Shown here: in pieces, positions 9,491 to 24,400 of the stretch
Layout of the letters: each line of letters begins with the position of its first letter
Position numbering within the stretch: the stretch's first letter is position 1
DNA from: Colius striatus
Taxonomy: Eukaryota > Chordata > Aves > Coliiformes > Coliidae
Assembly: GCF_028858725.1 (NCBI RefSeq)
Contig: NC_084790.1
Span: forward strand, 2,982,001-3,046,000
DNA length: 64,000 bases
Direction of reading: 5' to 3'
Position numbers and translations under genes: made by a program
Notes under the pieces: generated by a model
The model's database searches: none
Told to the model about the DNA's origin: nothing
Seen by the model: the letters and a program-made list of their open reading frames with translations, nothing else

Positions 9491-12400
9491 TTAATCATCA
9501 AACCGCCCCTCGCGGATGGTATCGAAGGAGAAAGGGAGAAACTTGAATCCACTGCCAGTGTAGAACTTGTTCTGGAATTCAATCCTGCAAAAGAGGGAAG
9601 AGTTCCTTAAAAAGGCAGCTCTCAGACACCGGTTAGCAAGCAGCAACAGCTCCATTAAAAGTGTGATCATTGAACTAGGAAAAACCCCCAAGCTTTAAAG
9701 AGGAAAAAAATGTTACAGTCACGTGGCATCTCTGTGGCACAAACCCCACATTTCTGTTTGATGTTCCTGTGGCAGAACAAAGCAGAACTGCCCAGGCTCT
9801 TCCATCCCACCCCCTTTTTTATTGCCCTTTTACTAGGGCAATGAAAGGGTAACAAAACTAGGATGAACTCCCCAGGCCCTGTAAGAGCTCTCCTCTGAGT
9901 TAGAACAACCCTCCATGGTGTGATGCTGTGCTCAAACTTCCTCCATCAGCTGCTTCTGTTTATTTACCGAAGCCTGTTTGGTTTATCCCCACGTGACTAC
10001 TTCTGCCGAGCTAGAGATGTGCCTTGTTGTCTCCAGCACAACATTAGCTTAGCCTTGTTTTGCCTGCTTCCCCTAATAAACTCTGTTTAAAAAAAGAATC
10101 CTTCTGGAGAACTGACCAATGGGCAGCAACAGCCAAATAGGGAAGGAAAAAAACATAATCCCATGATTCACAGTACAAACAAGCACAGTGTTTCAGGAGC
10201 CTCATGAGGAACACTTTCCATTGCCTGATCCACTAAACAACCCCCCCCCCCCCCCCCGGGTCTCTGTAGGAAACAAGCGACAGCAAGCTCTAAAGCGATT
10301 TAATGCGGCTGAGGAGATGCAATGTTATGAAGCACAAAAAGCAATCACCAGGAACTGCAGAGCTGCTGGTATTTCAGCTGGCAGAAAAAAAGGAGCAGTT
10401 TCCTAACTCTTTCAGTGCTGAGCCCAGGCTGCCCAGGGAGGCTCCTTCCTTGGAGCTCTTCAAGACCCACCTGGACACGTTCCTGTGTGACCTGATCTAG
10501 GTGGGAGCTGCTTCTGCAGGGGGGTTGCACTGGATGAGCTCTAAAGGTCCCTTCCAACCCCCACCGTTCTGTGATTCTAACAGAGCTCAGGAAGGAGATG
10601 GTCAGAAAAGAGCTTTCTGCTCCTGTCCTCTGCTGCCTGCCTGTGCAGACACACGGTCCCCTGCAGAGGAATCCCTGGGACGAGCAGGATTTTCCATGTG
10701 GGAGGACGGGCTCCTTGCCAACATGCTCCAGTTTTTCAGGAACCCTGATAATCTCCATAAGTATCCTGTGACTAAGTGACTATTCTGTAAGCAAAGGGAA
10801 ATCAGAGGCACAGGGCTGGGCATCTGACTCACACAGAACCCACTGTAAATGAAATTTTAACCCCGATGATTAACCGTTCCAGCTGGCCCTGACATCCGAA
10901 AGCTCCTTCTGGACACGCTCGGTCACAACTGGCCACAACTGGATCCCTGAAGCTCAAGCAGGAGCTGTTGTAAAGTTAAGGAACTGGTGAAAAGGCTGAT
11001 TTAACCAAAGGATCATGGCTTGAGTGTTCTGTGTTTCTATCTGTAAGAACACCCTGAATCCACTCTCCTTTTGCGAGGTGCTGCTCTTTCCAGGATCACT
11101 GGCTGTCACGTGCATCAGCTCTGCTGCTAAACTCTGTGCTGTATCACCCATCAGTGATCAAGTTCTGCACAAGAATTTACCAGGCAGTTAGCACTGCACT
11201 CTAAGTAAACAGTCTACAAAGCTTTCTGGCAGCCAGCATGAAAGAAAACCAACTCTTCAAGCTTTTTGTGTTAATAATTGAGCTGAAGTGTTTGTTGGAC
11301 TGTAGTGGATTTTCCAACCCAGCAGAGCCACAGGGCACCCACACTGTCTGGAAAACCAGGCAGCTCCCAGTCCTTGGTGAAACAACTGTAGAGACAGTCC
11401 CACGAGCAGGAACTTTACCTTTCCTTTAGCAGAAGCACAAATGCCTCCTGAGTGTTTGTGTACTGAACAGCGTGTGCTGGCGACTGGGGTCGGCTGTGAT
11501 TCGGGGTGTTTGTGTAGAGATTGTTGCAGCTGGTCTTTCCCAAAAAGGACAGCAGTGTGAGTCGTCAGGGGACTGCCTTTTACAGCAGCAGCGTGCTCTT
11601 ATGGCTGCACTAAAGACAAGCTCTGGCTCATGACCTTTCCAAAAGTAAAGCTCTGGCAGGCGGGTGGGGAGTGGGTCCAGCACGCCCACGCCTCTGGGAA
11701 AACAGCATTCCCCCTCGGGTGGCCACGGGCCAGGAGCTCTGCCCAGGCAGGGCAGGGTCTGCCTGCCCACTCTCAGCTTACAGCTGACAACAGCCACCCA
11801 CCAAGTGCCTCACAACTGCTGCTTTTTTCCGCGGCCCCCGGGGAGGTTGGGGACTGACCGCATCTGTTGTGGCTGGAATCTATTTCGGTGTCCCCATGCA
11901 GACCCTCAGCGCTCTCCAACTTGTCTGTTCAGAGCCTGACATGGTGTGAGCTCCCTGCCTTCAGCTGCCCCTAACAGCATTGCTGCTGACCCACCTCACT
12001 GCTGCTGTGCAGCTGAGCTCCTTCTAGGGACGTTTGTGGGACAGTGACACACAGCTCAGGCAACCCAGGACAAAGACCCCACACTCTCAAGCCCATGAAG
12101 GGCTGCCAAGGTGATCAGGGGACTGGAGCATCTTCCTGATGAGGAAAGGCTGTGGGATTTGGGGCTGTTCAGCCTGGAGAAGGCTGAGGGAGGATCTCAT
12201 CAACAGTTGGAAATACTCAAAGGGTGGGTGTCAGAAGGATGGGGCAACACTTTCTTCTGTAGTGTCCAGTGGCAGGACAAGGGGTGATGGATAAAAGCTG
12301 GAACACAAACAGCTGCACACAAGGGAAAACTCCTTTAATGGCCCAGGCTGCCCACGGAGGGTGTGGAGGCTCCTTCACAGGAGGTTTCCAAACCCACATG

Positions 12401-15400
12401 GACACGTTCCTGTGCCCCCTGAGTGAGGGGAACCTGCTTTAGCAGGGGGCTGGGCTGGAGCAGCTCTGCAGGGCCCTTCCAACCCCCAGCACTGTGGGAT
12501 TCTATGACTCTGTGAAGTGCACCTGCCTGCTGAGGATGCTGCTGACAGAGAACAGGGAGAGAACAGGCTGTAACCCTTTCCCAGAGCAGACCACCACAGC
12601 TCTCTGTGCTTACCAAACCTGTCATCACACATGGCCACGTTCTCCACACTGAGGTGGACTAGGGGTGAGAGACTTGGGAGTACTTGAAGAAGCAGAGCCA
12701 AGCCTCAACAACCTGGTTTGACTGCTCCCAGCTCTGGAACTAAACCCCCTACATCAGGATGCTCATTTTGCACCAACCTACAGAGCAATATAAACACTGC
12801 CTTTCACAGCTCTGAATTAACCTGGTTTGCTTTGTATTATGCCTGGTGCTACCCAGGCTTGGCACATATCCTAGGGAGAATAGCTTCTGGTTCAGGCCTA
12901 AAGCAGAGTCTAAAATACTGCTTCACACAGGAAAACAGCTCCACTGGAACCCTATTCCTGCAACAACCCACGATGCTGGGACCCGACTTTGAATCCAAGT
13001 CAAAAACCTCTTCTTCTGGGCACAGTTTGCTCACATTAGAAGAGCTGACCTTCCACAGCAGAGGTAAGCTACTCTAACCTAAACATTCACATCAAATTGC
13101 ATGACTGAAAATTAAACAGAGAGGTAAAATATTTCAGGGCAGTGACGTTACAGGGAAAGGAGTTAACAGGCAGCTCCTGAGCTCCAGCAGACCTCTGATG
13201 CACGTGCCTGTGATCCTGGCAGCGCTCAAGAGTGCTTCCTCCACCCCAGAAAGAAAGCCCAACCTGCTGAAAGAATGCATCCTCTCTGGAAAAAGCACAA
13301 ACTAAACCTTCCTCATTTGGGACTGGCAGGCAGAGCACATGGAACAGTCTGTGCTTTTTAACCCACTAGTAAGACACATGGTAAATTCCTCCTCTTTTTT
13401 TTTCCAGGAAGGCTGAACCACCCACACCTTCAGAATTCCCGATAGGTGACTCTTCTCCCACAGCCAGAAAATCTGATCTGCTCCTCCCAGGACAGCTGTA
13501 TTTGACACCTACCCCTCCCCCCTTCCTTCTAAAAAGGGAACACCTACCATTGGAAACATCCTGATTTCATGTTCAGAAGCAAGGAGGAATGTTAACAGTG
13601 TGTTCTTTTGAACGAATGCAGGTGCTTTCCTCTCCTCTGTGATAACAAAAACCCAACAAACCCCAGATACTTTCCAGCAGATGATCTGCGGGCTGAAACA
13701 CTGCCTTAAACTTGCTTTTCAAGCTCTGGGCTTCAATAGGGGTGGGGTTTTTTCCCCCTTAAAGAAGGTACATTAAAGTTTTACAAGTCTGAAACCATTT
13801 TGTAGGGCAAAATGTGACTTGATGAAGGGCTTCAGTTCTGCGGCTCCCCAGGAAGCGCCCTGCACAGGTTTGCAGTGCAACAGGAGTCTGTGTGCTTACT
13901 GCTGTTGCTCAGCTGGGTTTCTGTTTGCCATTTCAGTGACACACATCTTCCCTTGACGTGCTTCCAAACATTTTTTGTTCTTAATCACCCTTTAGAGATA
14001 GCCTGGGCAGTGTGAAAAGCCATCTCTTGGCTGAGCTGCAGCCTCCAGTCTGCACTTGTTCCAGGTACTCTGTGAGTGGTATCTGCACATGCAGCTTATG
14101 GTTATTAACACAAGACAGGTACCTCCAGAAAAAAAACACCCCAACAGAAAAAAAGCAGCTTTCTTATCTGAGCCAATTTCTTTGGGTGAAAAGGAAAACA
14201 CAGCCTGCCAAGAAGACAAGGCATTCAGAACTGTATCTGTTGTTGCTCAGAAGTGTGCCATGCAGCACTGCAAGTCCAGAGAAAGAAAAAGACTTTGCAA
14301 ATCCACCAATTCACAGGTAATTGCAGATCAAAACCACCACGTGCAGAGTGCTGCTCCCTCCCTGCTGCTCTCAGGCTGCTAGCAGTAACACCAGGCAGGG
14401 TCTGCAGAGCTCCTTCTTTCACACTGATGCAATGGTGCTGCACAGTGACAGCAGGATGAGGAAACACCAGCCAGTCAGCAAGAAGTTCTCAAGTGACTGG
14501 TATGAAGATTTCTAGGCTGGATGCCAGGAAAAACAGAAGCACCATCCAGCAGCCATTTTCAGCCCCCTGGGCTCCCTCAGCACAAGATGGCTACACCTCT
14601 GAATCCCTGGGTGAAGCTCGATTTACTTGAGCTAAAGACCCTGGTGCTGCAGCACACTCCAACCTGAACCCTGCAAACTGTTAAACAAGGAGAGCAAAAG
14701 GACGAAGTGTTCCTTCCCCAGAAGCACCAGCAAAGTGCAAAAAGCCTGATTTGCTTCTTTTTTCCCCCCTCCTTTAAAGGCACTGGCTTCCCTTTTCTTT
14801 CCACAGGCTGGCTTCTTTTCTCATTTGCAGAACTACTTTTCAAACAGGCTCACCACAGCTTTTCCTTCCCATCTAAGCAAGACAAAACATTCCTTGTGAG
14901 CTTCACGGGACTTCCCTTTGTTCCTCTGACCTACCAGGACAGAAGCTGCCTTAAGAGACAGCAACAACCTGATGCAGAGGCACAGACACAGTCTCCTACA
15001 CTTTAGGCTGAAGAGAACCCTGGGGCAGCAAAACCCATTCCCACGTTGCTCCTTTGATCCCACCAGTGCACCAACCAGAGAATCTGAAGTGGAACAACGA
15101 GAGCTCTTAAATACAGATGAGAGAAAGCTCTTGAATCCTTTCCATACTTGAGTGCAGAGAAAGCAATGAGCACTCTGGTGAGTAATTGCTCCTTGTTTTC
15201 TGTCTGTCTGCACACACAGGAGTTTAATAATCATGGGAAAGGGGGCTACAAAAGCACTTGCCAATAAGCAAGGCCAGCAGGAATCTGCTACCATTCCACA
15301 GCATCCCAAAGGGCAGAGAGGCAAAGCTGCCCGTGTTCCGTGCAAGGTCTTAGGGAGACCAGCAAGAGCACATGAAGAGAACTGCAGCCAGTAGACCTTG

Positions 15401-18400
15401 TACACTAAGCAAAACAAACATGGGAACCAGGCAAAAGACCAAATGACAGAACAAGAAGCTCCTACTGCAAGTCACAAGTAAGCTCATCCAGCTAGCACAG
15501 CCTTCCCAGCCCACTATTCATGAGGCTTTAGTCTATTTTTTTAAGCAGAGATCAGTTGCTCCCCACAATTATGCATGAAATCAGGAAAGAGTGGGTCTAT
15601 CACTAGAAACAAGACTGAAATCTCTGACCCCTTTAAGGACTTTGTGCTGTCAGAGCACAGCTGCTGCAGGACATTTAGATGTCAAGGTAGATTCGTGGTA
15701 CTCCAGCCCTCCTGAACATTGTCTCAGTACCACCCACTACCTCCATTTTACTTCTCTGTGTAAGAATCCATACAATTTTCTAGAAGATGGCATTTCTGCA
15801 TCATTCATGTGACAACAATTTCCTTACTATGAGGAGCTCTGAAGTTCCTGCGTGTTCCAGTAACTCACCAGTGCAAACGGAGAGCATGGAGAAAAGCAGA
15901 CAGCCCCTCCATGACCAGGAGGATTGCTACTGTCAGGGTAGCAAAAGCAGCAAATATGAAGAAGAGGCCAAAACCTCCAGCCAGGGTCCTCACACTGAGC
16001 CCAACGTGGATCACCATGGTCCAGAGGACCTCCGAGAGCTCTGCCAGGAGAAGGAGGGGACAGGGCTCATTTCAGAGCATTCAGCAAGAGTGGAAGGTTA
16101 TTGCAGTTTATTTACTAAGCAAAAACTAAAGTCAAGCAAACTCCTACTACAACGAGGTGGGAACTGGGAGGGACAACAGCTTTTGCAGCTGCATGTATAT
16201 CGGGACATTGCCTCCAACTGTCACACACAGTGCAGGGCAGTCTCCTTGCTCAGCAGCTATTTGCTTTATTCAGTGCTTTCAACTCCACACCTCCCTCCCA
16301 AAGTGCACTGCAAGTAGATGCTGGTGTTTAGACTTAATTAATCCCAGCTCTGCCCTTTTCCAGCAGTGCTTGACAGCTGAGCTCCCCAAAAGCTACTTGT
16401 GTTCCTGCCTTTTTCACCTACTGCCTGCCCAGGGTGATCAGAGACAAGGAGGATCCAAACCTCCCTGAGGAATACTCACGTGCGTGGGCTAAGCTGAGAG
16501 CCCAGAGCCTCAAGTAGGATGCAGTGTTTGAAATGCACCCCAGGCAATATTCGATGGTGTGGATAGCCTGGTACACCACAGTATCAGCAAAGTCAAACTG
16601 CAAAGGGAACACAGAAAATGAAGAGAGCTGCGAGCCTTGCAAGAGGCAAGGGCCGTCTGGCTGGGGAAAACGAGCACACTACGTGGTGCTATGACCAGGG
16701 GCACTGTGTTTGGAGTTCAGACACTGAGACTGTCTTCTCCTGGTTCAGCACGCCAGTTTCTTAAATGAAAATATGGATTCTTTTGTCTTGCCAGGTTTTG
16801 TGGAATGACAGTTCACTGCTGCAGCTCTCATGGAGCACGTGAAAGTCAGGTATTTCCAATTCAGCCGTGGACTTTGCCAGGAAAAGACTGTTCAGCAACA
16901 AGCTGGTATTCACGTGGGTTCACCGGTACATCGTGTGGGGGGGAACAGTATTCCAAGTCCACGCTCCATGGGTACCTCTGCTACAGTACCAACAGGAGCA
17001 TTTTGCAAGGTATGAACCTGCCCTTTCTACAAGCAGAACTAATGCACAAAGCAGTCTTGAGAAAGTCACATCTCTGCGCCATTCACCGGTAAAGTCTCTG
17101 TGTCTTGGTAATTTTCTGAGACAATACAAGAAGAACTTAAAAGGAAGTCTGCCATGTAGGACAGATTCTTACTGTGCAGCTTGGGAAAGCATTCCTTACA
17201 TTTTGGATTTAATCCATGCTTCAGAAACTCCTCGTATTTAACCGAACATGTTTTAAATCCATCAAGTGACTAATGCTCCAGGCACGCACAGAAAGCTATT
17301 TATATTCTTATTTCTCCCCTAGCATAATCCAGGGCATAAAGATTTCAAGCAATTAAGTTGAATTATCTGTCCAAAGCCTGATACTTTCTCTACAGCACTG
17401 CAAAGCTCTTTAATAAAGCCTGCCCCAGTGAACAGTACCCCCTCCCAGCACCCGTGGCAAGTCAGTGTGCAGTGCATGGAACGCGCTAAGGATTCGAACA
17501 ATGACAATTTACAGCCACATGCAACTGCCAGAGAGTTACTTCATGGTAACTGGAAGAATCAGCAGGGTTATGGCACGGTATTTGTAGTTCCACCCATTTT
17601 TCACAGGGTTGGTGACGGACAGAATGAAGAGGCATGTCTGTTTCCACACCCCTCCCCTCCATGCTGGATGGGCCTAAGCACCACAGATCTCTAAGCAAAA
17701 GCACTTTCAGCACAATTTACACCAGCATCACTGTTGTGAGGTTACTCTAATTTCATAGCATTTGTGTATGGTTTTGAATACAGTTGGTTACCTGATTGCA
17801 CCAGAATCTACAATCAGTACTGCACCAGAAGAGTAAGAAACCATTCCTTTAACACTTGTCGTGTTTGTGAATGAGTAGTTCCTCTTATACAGAAAGGCAC
17901 TGGTTAGTCAAGTTGTTGAACTGTATTAAACTAGACTGGTTCTGCTGTGTTTGCTGACTTAGCAACAACCAGTATCATCCTTAAAATGGCAGACAGCTCG
18001 GGAAGTGAAAGATCTTCAAAGAGATGTTAGGATTTGGGATTTAAAAGTCCTTTTAGGATTTAGGCTTTAGAAACACCTTTAAACTGCACAGCTGGTTGCA
18101 GTGCAGAATTACCAGAGACACAACATGGAGCCAAACGAGACTTCTAAAAGAGTTTAAAAGCAACAACTTTCCTGTTTCAGACTCCCAGCTTTCCAGGGAA
18201 ACTAAGAGAGATCTGCAAACAGGGGATAAGACAAACAAGCCGTACAGATGAAGGAATTAAGGGTCTGTTAATGGGCATGTATGTATAAAGAACTGAAAAT
18301 GGCCTGTGATGTGTAAATGGCTAGATCTTTTGGATGTTGTAACATGTTTAACTCAGAATGTGTTTTACGCCAATGGGAAATGGTCCAGATACACATGAAG

Positions 18401-21400
18401 GCAGAACTGGCTGTTAAGTCTTACCACCTCATCCTCTGTAGGCTTGAAAACATAAGTTTACATTTAGTGTGTCGTCTCAGTCGCAACATGAATCATGAAC
18501 ATATTCAATCATTCCCTCCTAAACATGACACAGTAAAGCACTAACACACCACATGCACTACAGAGGCGAGATACTGCTGGAGAATTAAGAGGCATCAGAA
18601 TACTCCCAAACTACATGAGATCGACTCCTTTTTCTTCCCTAGCAGTAGTAATGCAAGGTAATTAATATTGCTCCCAGCAGCCAAAATTAATCTATAAGCA
18701 AGACTTCACTGCTGCAGAAACACAGCCCTGGGTTTTGGCCAACACTGGAGAAGGAGGTAGCACCATCATGCTGCACTTCACCCACAGTGAAAGGTGCATA
18801 TACCCTCTGGGAGTACTGTGTAACCCCCACCATGTAGCCCCTCAAATGGTGGTTCTTTGTAACTCAGAGCTACATTTCCCTTTCTATGCAAATTACAATG
18901 GAAACAGCTTGGACATCAGTACCTAAAGTCAAAACACTGGCACATCCTGCTCTCAGCTGTGCTGCCCTGAAAGGAGGATGATCAGGTGCTTGCTTACCTC
19001 TTCCCCTTCCTCAGAATGGGTAGAGAGCTGGTCATGCTGAATGATCTCAGCATCCTCCTCGGTTGGTCCGTTGCCCACCCGGATGCCACCGAAGTTGTGC
19101 GTTCCCTAACACATGCAGGAAAAGAAAGAGCAAAGTGTTGTTTGTGTTTTACTGCAAGAGCACGTGTTTCTCATGACTCCACGTGCAGCAGCAGCTCACA
19201 GGAGAAAACGAAACATTAAGGCCCAGGTTAAGCCAGCTCTGCAATTCTATTTCCCAGCTTGGATGGGAAAGATGCTGATTCCTGCTTGGGCTAGGGGAAG
19301 AAAAGAAGTCTGTCTGAATGAATACTTGATACATTTCTACAAAGTAGAATTGTAGAGAAGTCACTGCAACCCTCAGGAAAATACAAGGCACATCTCTCAA
19401 GAGGAAATTTGATGGTGCTGATGTGAAACAGACCCATGTTTTTGCCCAGCAGTTGTTGGGACAAGCAATTAAACACCGCTGCTGTTGTAAATGAAAGGAG
19501 TCACATAGTGGTAACCCAAAGCAGAATGGACCAACACAAATACACACACATACCCTTGCTCCTCAGGCATACTAATGCCACACATGGGAAATCAGACTTT
19601 CCCTTACTTGGAAGTTCTACATTGTGCAAGCAGTTCCTTTTTTAGACATTTGTTGTGACACTGAACATCTGACCCTCAGCTGTAACTCTGTTGCACTCTA
19701 AACAGTAAAAGAATAATGCACAGACTGAGTCGAAACACTGTCAGGAGTTGCTGTCAGCTGACAACTGCAACCACTGCAGAGTTCACGGCTGATTTACAGC
19801 AGGCTTCCTCCTCCCTACTATCTCACCAACCAAGGCAGGATACACAAACCTGTGGATCATCCCACTGTGCCCTCCAAGCTTATTTTGTTTTAGGCTGAGC
19901 TATATAACATGCCATATGCAAATTAAAGATTCAGTCAGGTGTCTAAACACAACGTTCAGACCTTTATGCTCTGAAAATAGAATGGGGGGGGAGGAGGGGG
20001 GGAAAGCAGGACAAGGCTTTTATTAGGGTTTTCAGCATCTCTGAAGCACTGCAAGTTACTGATGACTAGGATCAGTCTTCTGCTTCTGTGTTCGTAGCCG
20101 GGTGTGAATTGGCACTTCTGCAGCGTTTCCTTCACACTCGACTTGTTCTCTGTAAACCACCCAGTCTAAACAACTCCAAAGGCTCTGATCATCACTTCTA
20201 ACCACATCTCACACAAAGGCCTTCCCACACAGCTCCTTGTATCGAGATGCATTATGCACAAAAGACCTGTTTTCATTTCTACATGTTTCTGTGAGCGTAT
20301 TTCAAATGTCACGACAGAAACACTGTCCAACAGTTAAAAAGTACCTTTGAGGACACGGAGTGCCAAACATGCTTCACACCGTTTGTGGTATTTATGCTTC
20401 CTAGTTAGGCAGCATTCACAACTGAAAACAAGTGGAAATAAGCAGTACTGGGGGAGAGACCACTTTCTGGGAGCTGCCGCAACCTTCACTCTGCCAGAAA
20501 GCTTTGGCAGTAAAGGGCTGTCTATAGGTTTAGACACAATTAAGTAGAAACAACTGCTAGTGAGAGGCTTCTTTGTGCACACACATTTCACAGTAGTTTC
20601 AAGTCAAAGTGTCTACTTTGGTGCCAAAAAACCCAGTAACTCCTGTTATGAAGCTGTTGGGGAGGCCATCATGTAGACATGACGTTTGGGAACACATAAT
20701 GCAAACAGAAATGCTTCTCTGAGAAGAATCCTAAACTATTCTTAAACAAATAATGCAAGAAAAGGAAAAAGGGGGAACTTAACCTGGGGGGATGTGGTAG
20801 CAAGGTATTCCTGTGCTGCTCTGCAGGTTTTGATTTCAGCAGCACTCCTGCAAAGCAGTGTCTCTGCATCCTGTGCAGACATAACTATTATCCTTCAGCC
20901 TGGTAGTTCTTCCAGAATGTATCATTTTTGCTGAAACTTTGCTCTTTCCAAGAGAAAAGTGGGTTTTTTTTTTTCACCCTAAAGGTGCAGTTGTCATTCA
21001 CTTATGAAACTCAAGATACATTCCATGCTCTCTTGATAATTAGATAGAAAGCCAACTTCCATCTTTAAATCCATCAGGTGATTTTTAAATCCACTCACTG
21101 TTGCAGCCGCTGCTGCCTCTAGTGCCTGCTCGTTCGGGACTGTGCTGACTTGGGCCTCCACGGGCTGCCCTTCCTGATAGTGAATGGAAGAAAAGAAAGG
21201 GATGAAGAGGAAAACAAAAAGAGAAAGGGAGACGAATGGAGGGGACATGGGAGGATGAAAAATGGTCAGAGAAGGGAGAGGGAGTGTCTTTAACTGGGCT
21301 GATCTTTGACTCGCTTAACATCCTAAAAGCTGTCTGCCATACATGCAGGGAGAATTTTCAAGTATCCTCAGTGCACGTGTGCCAGGTTCCTGCATTTATA

Positions 21401-24400
21401 TAAAAGATACTTTACAGTATAGTTGGAAACCTAGAGAGTATCACAGAAGGCCACCTCTCACATAATGACTGTGTAAATGTCTATTTTTTTCCCTTTTAAT
21501 TGCTATTTTTTGCCATCCAAACTGCTTTAGCGAAGACAGCTGATAAGTCTGCCAGCCAATTAAGCTCACATCTCTGTTTTCACACTGTCAGCCTAGCAAA
21601 GGCACAGAAGTGCAACCAGCAAGACAGTGTTCCCAAACCATCTGTCAAAGCCCAAGCCAGACACATCTTTCATATCATTACCAGCATAAAGGGTTTTTAA
21701 AAGCAGGTATGATGCTGGATCCTGATCAGAGGGGCAGGCAGGCAACACTTTTTCTCCAATACAACCCATCTGCCTTTCTGCCTCAGAACATGCAAAAACG
21801 TTTTACATGTCACAATGCAGTGTGAACCTAAGTATCCAAGATCAAGATGGAGGACATAGCTTTTCAACCATCATTAGTTTTTGTACTGGAAATGTAAGAG
21901 TTAGTCACCCACCAAGTGCTTTCTCCTTAAATATTGATGGCGAAGGACCAGGGGTTTAGCTACCAGCATCCACGGCACACACAGCAATGCCACCACCACA
22001 AGGAAACACTGGAGGCCTTTCTGGAAAAGAAACGAGTCTCAGATTATTTAGTTGCAGTCCATCTTCAAACACACAAAACCTAGCAAAGGGTCCTGTGAAC
22101 ACTGAGCGACTGAACCCTCGGAGTGTGTGGATGCCTCAGTATCACTCACTTTTCCAGGGACAGCAAGATGTGCTGTACTTAATGCCTGCTTGCAGTTGCC
22201 TCACCTGACTGTACACAGCATGTAATGCTCATATTGGTTTAGATTAGGAAAAAACCCTAAAGGGGTCTGCAGGGAATGAGAATTGGGCAGGTGTCTGATA
22301 CTGCCGGGCAGAAAAGGTGTTTAGTGTGTTAGCTAAGCTTAGAGGCACCACATTGCAGATGCAGGATAATACTCCTAATCATTTTCCACTAGTGTTCTGG
22401 AGTCAAATAACTTATGTTCAGACTGATACAAATTCCTGCTACAGGGAACTCTTCAACATTACATAGTGTCAGGCTTCGGAAGTGATGCCATGTTACCTCT
22501 GTCACAGAGGAAAAACGTTTCACAGTTATTCTGAGGTCACTGGAAGACTCTCATTTCATGAAACATCTCTGATTTTATTCCAGCAAGAACACGTACCTGC
22601 CCTTTGTAAAGCATCTTATTACTGGTATCACTATAGGAGAACAGAAACATGTTGATAAAATGTATTAAAAGGCTTGGTGCATCCTTTGAGGTGTGGGCGT
22701 CGTAGGCTGTCCATTTGTAGAAAATGAGAATGACAAGGTATCCAAAGAGTGAGGACATGAAAATCATTTCAGGAATAAAACCGAGGTATATGTTCAGTGG
22801 CTTCTTGAAATAGCTACAAGAAGAAAGAAAAAAGCAGAGTTTAACATTGTATTTGGTTAGCACTGAGCATAGGTAGGGCAAACACTTCTTATGAGAACGT
22901 CTAAGAGCGTCTTTGGAACAAAAGTGCAGGAGCTCAGCATTTTGATTGCTGGGCCTAAACACAGAATCCCATTCTGGAGGGGGTTTGAGGGGGACCTATA
23001 GAACTCATCCAACCCAACTCACTGCTAAAGCAGGTTCCTCTCACTCAGGGGGCACAGGAACGTGTCCAGGTGGGTTTGGAAACCTCCCAAGAAGGAGCCT
23101 CCACACCCTCCCTGGGCAGCCTGGGCCAGGGCTCCCTCACCTCAGCACCAAACAGATTTTTCCCTCCTGTTCCAGTGTAATTTCCTCTGTTCCAGCCTGT
23201 GTCCGTTACCCCTTGTCCTGGCACTGATCATTACAAAAAAATACTGGCCCCATCCTCTGGCATCCACCCTTTAGGGATTTCTCAGCATTAACAAAGCCAC
23301 CCCTCAGCCTTCTCTTCTCCAGCCTAAATAGCCCCAAGTTCTGCAGCTTTTCCTCCTCACAGACGTGTTCCAGCCCCCTGATCATCTTGGTAGCCCTGTA
23401 CTGGCCTCTCTTCCCTGTCTCTCTTGAGCTGGGGAGTCAAGACAAAGTAACTGTCTGCCATGCACGGTTCTACATGTGCAGAGAGAAACAGCTGTATTGC
23501 ACCCTCTGGTCAGAAGGTTAAAGTCTGATGGGTTTCTGCATCTTGAACTAATGCACACACAGCACTAAGAAATTTCCCTCCCTACCATGAGAAAACAAAG
23601 AGCAAGGCACTTACATATGGTTGAGAAGACTCAATGCAACACCAAAGAGCATGTGAATAATGCCAAGAATCACAGACATCTTCATCTTAAATGAGTTGAG
23701 GAAGGCCAGCTTATTGCTGGCAATATTCCAGATCTGTGAAAGACAACAGGGTCAGCCAAACACCAAGTACAAGAAAAACAGGAGAAGGAAAATGTTCACT
23801 TGCAGCTGAACAGTGTTCACCTAGGAAGTACTAGGCTGTTAAGAGCAGTTTCTTTAAAGAAGTGTCTGTCATAGATCTCTTTCTCAGCAAGTGAGCAGAC
23901 AACCTTTTCTGCTAGGAATACTGTCCTACAGCAAATGATAGAATCATGAACTGGTGGAGGTTGGAAGGGAACTCTAGAGATCATCCAGCCCAATCCCCCT
24001 GCTATAGCACATTACCTAGATCAAGTCAGAATCACAACTGATCCTACCATCAGAGTAGGAATTAAACCTTGTTTGTTTTTAGGGTAGGGAAGAGTTGCAG
24101 GAAGAAAGGGGGCTGTATCCCTAACATAAGAACAAGAAGTAATCCATGTAAATGAACAGTGAGCACGTAGTTCTCCATTTCTGCACTTCCTCTTTAACGT
24201 GGAGCAGATGCAAGTTTTACACCAAATATTCCAAGCAGTGTTCAGAGCAGTGCTATGGGTGTAGGCAGATGCAAAATGACAGCATTACTGGGAAACTTAC
24301 AATTCCAAGACTGACTGAAGAGAGAACATTCCCCAAGGTACAAAAGTAACTACATGAAGGAAATCACAAGTCTAGCCAGATTTGATTGCAGATTTGACTG

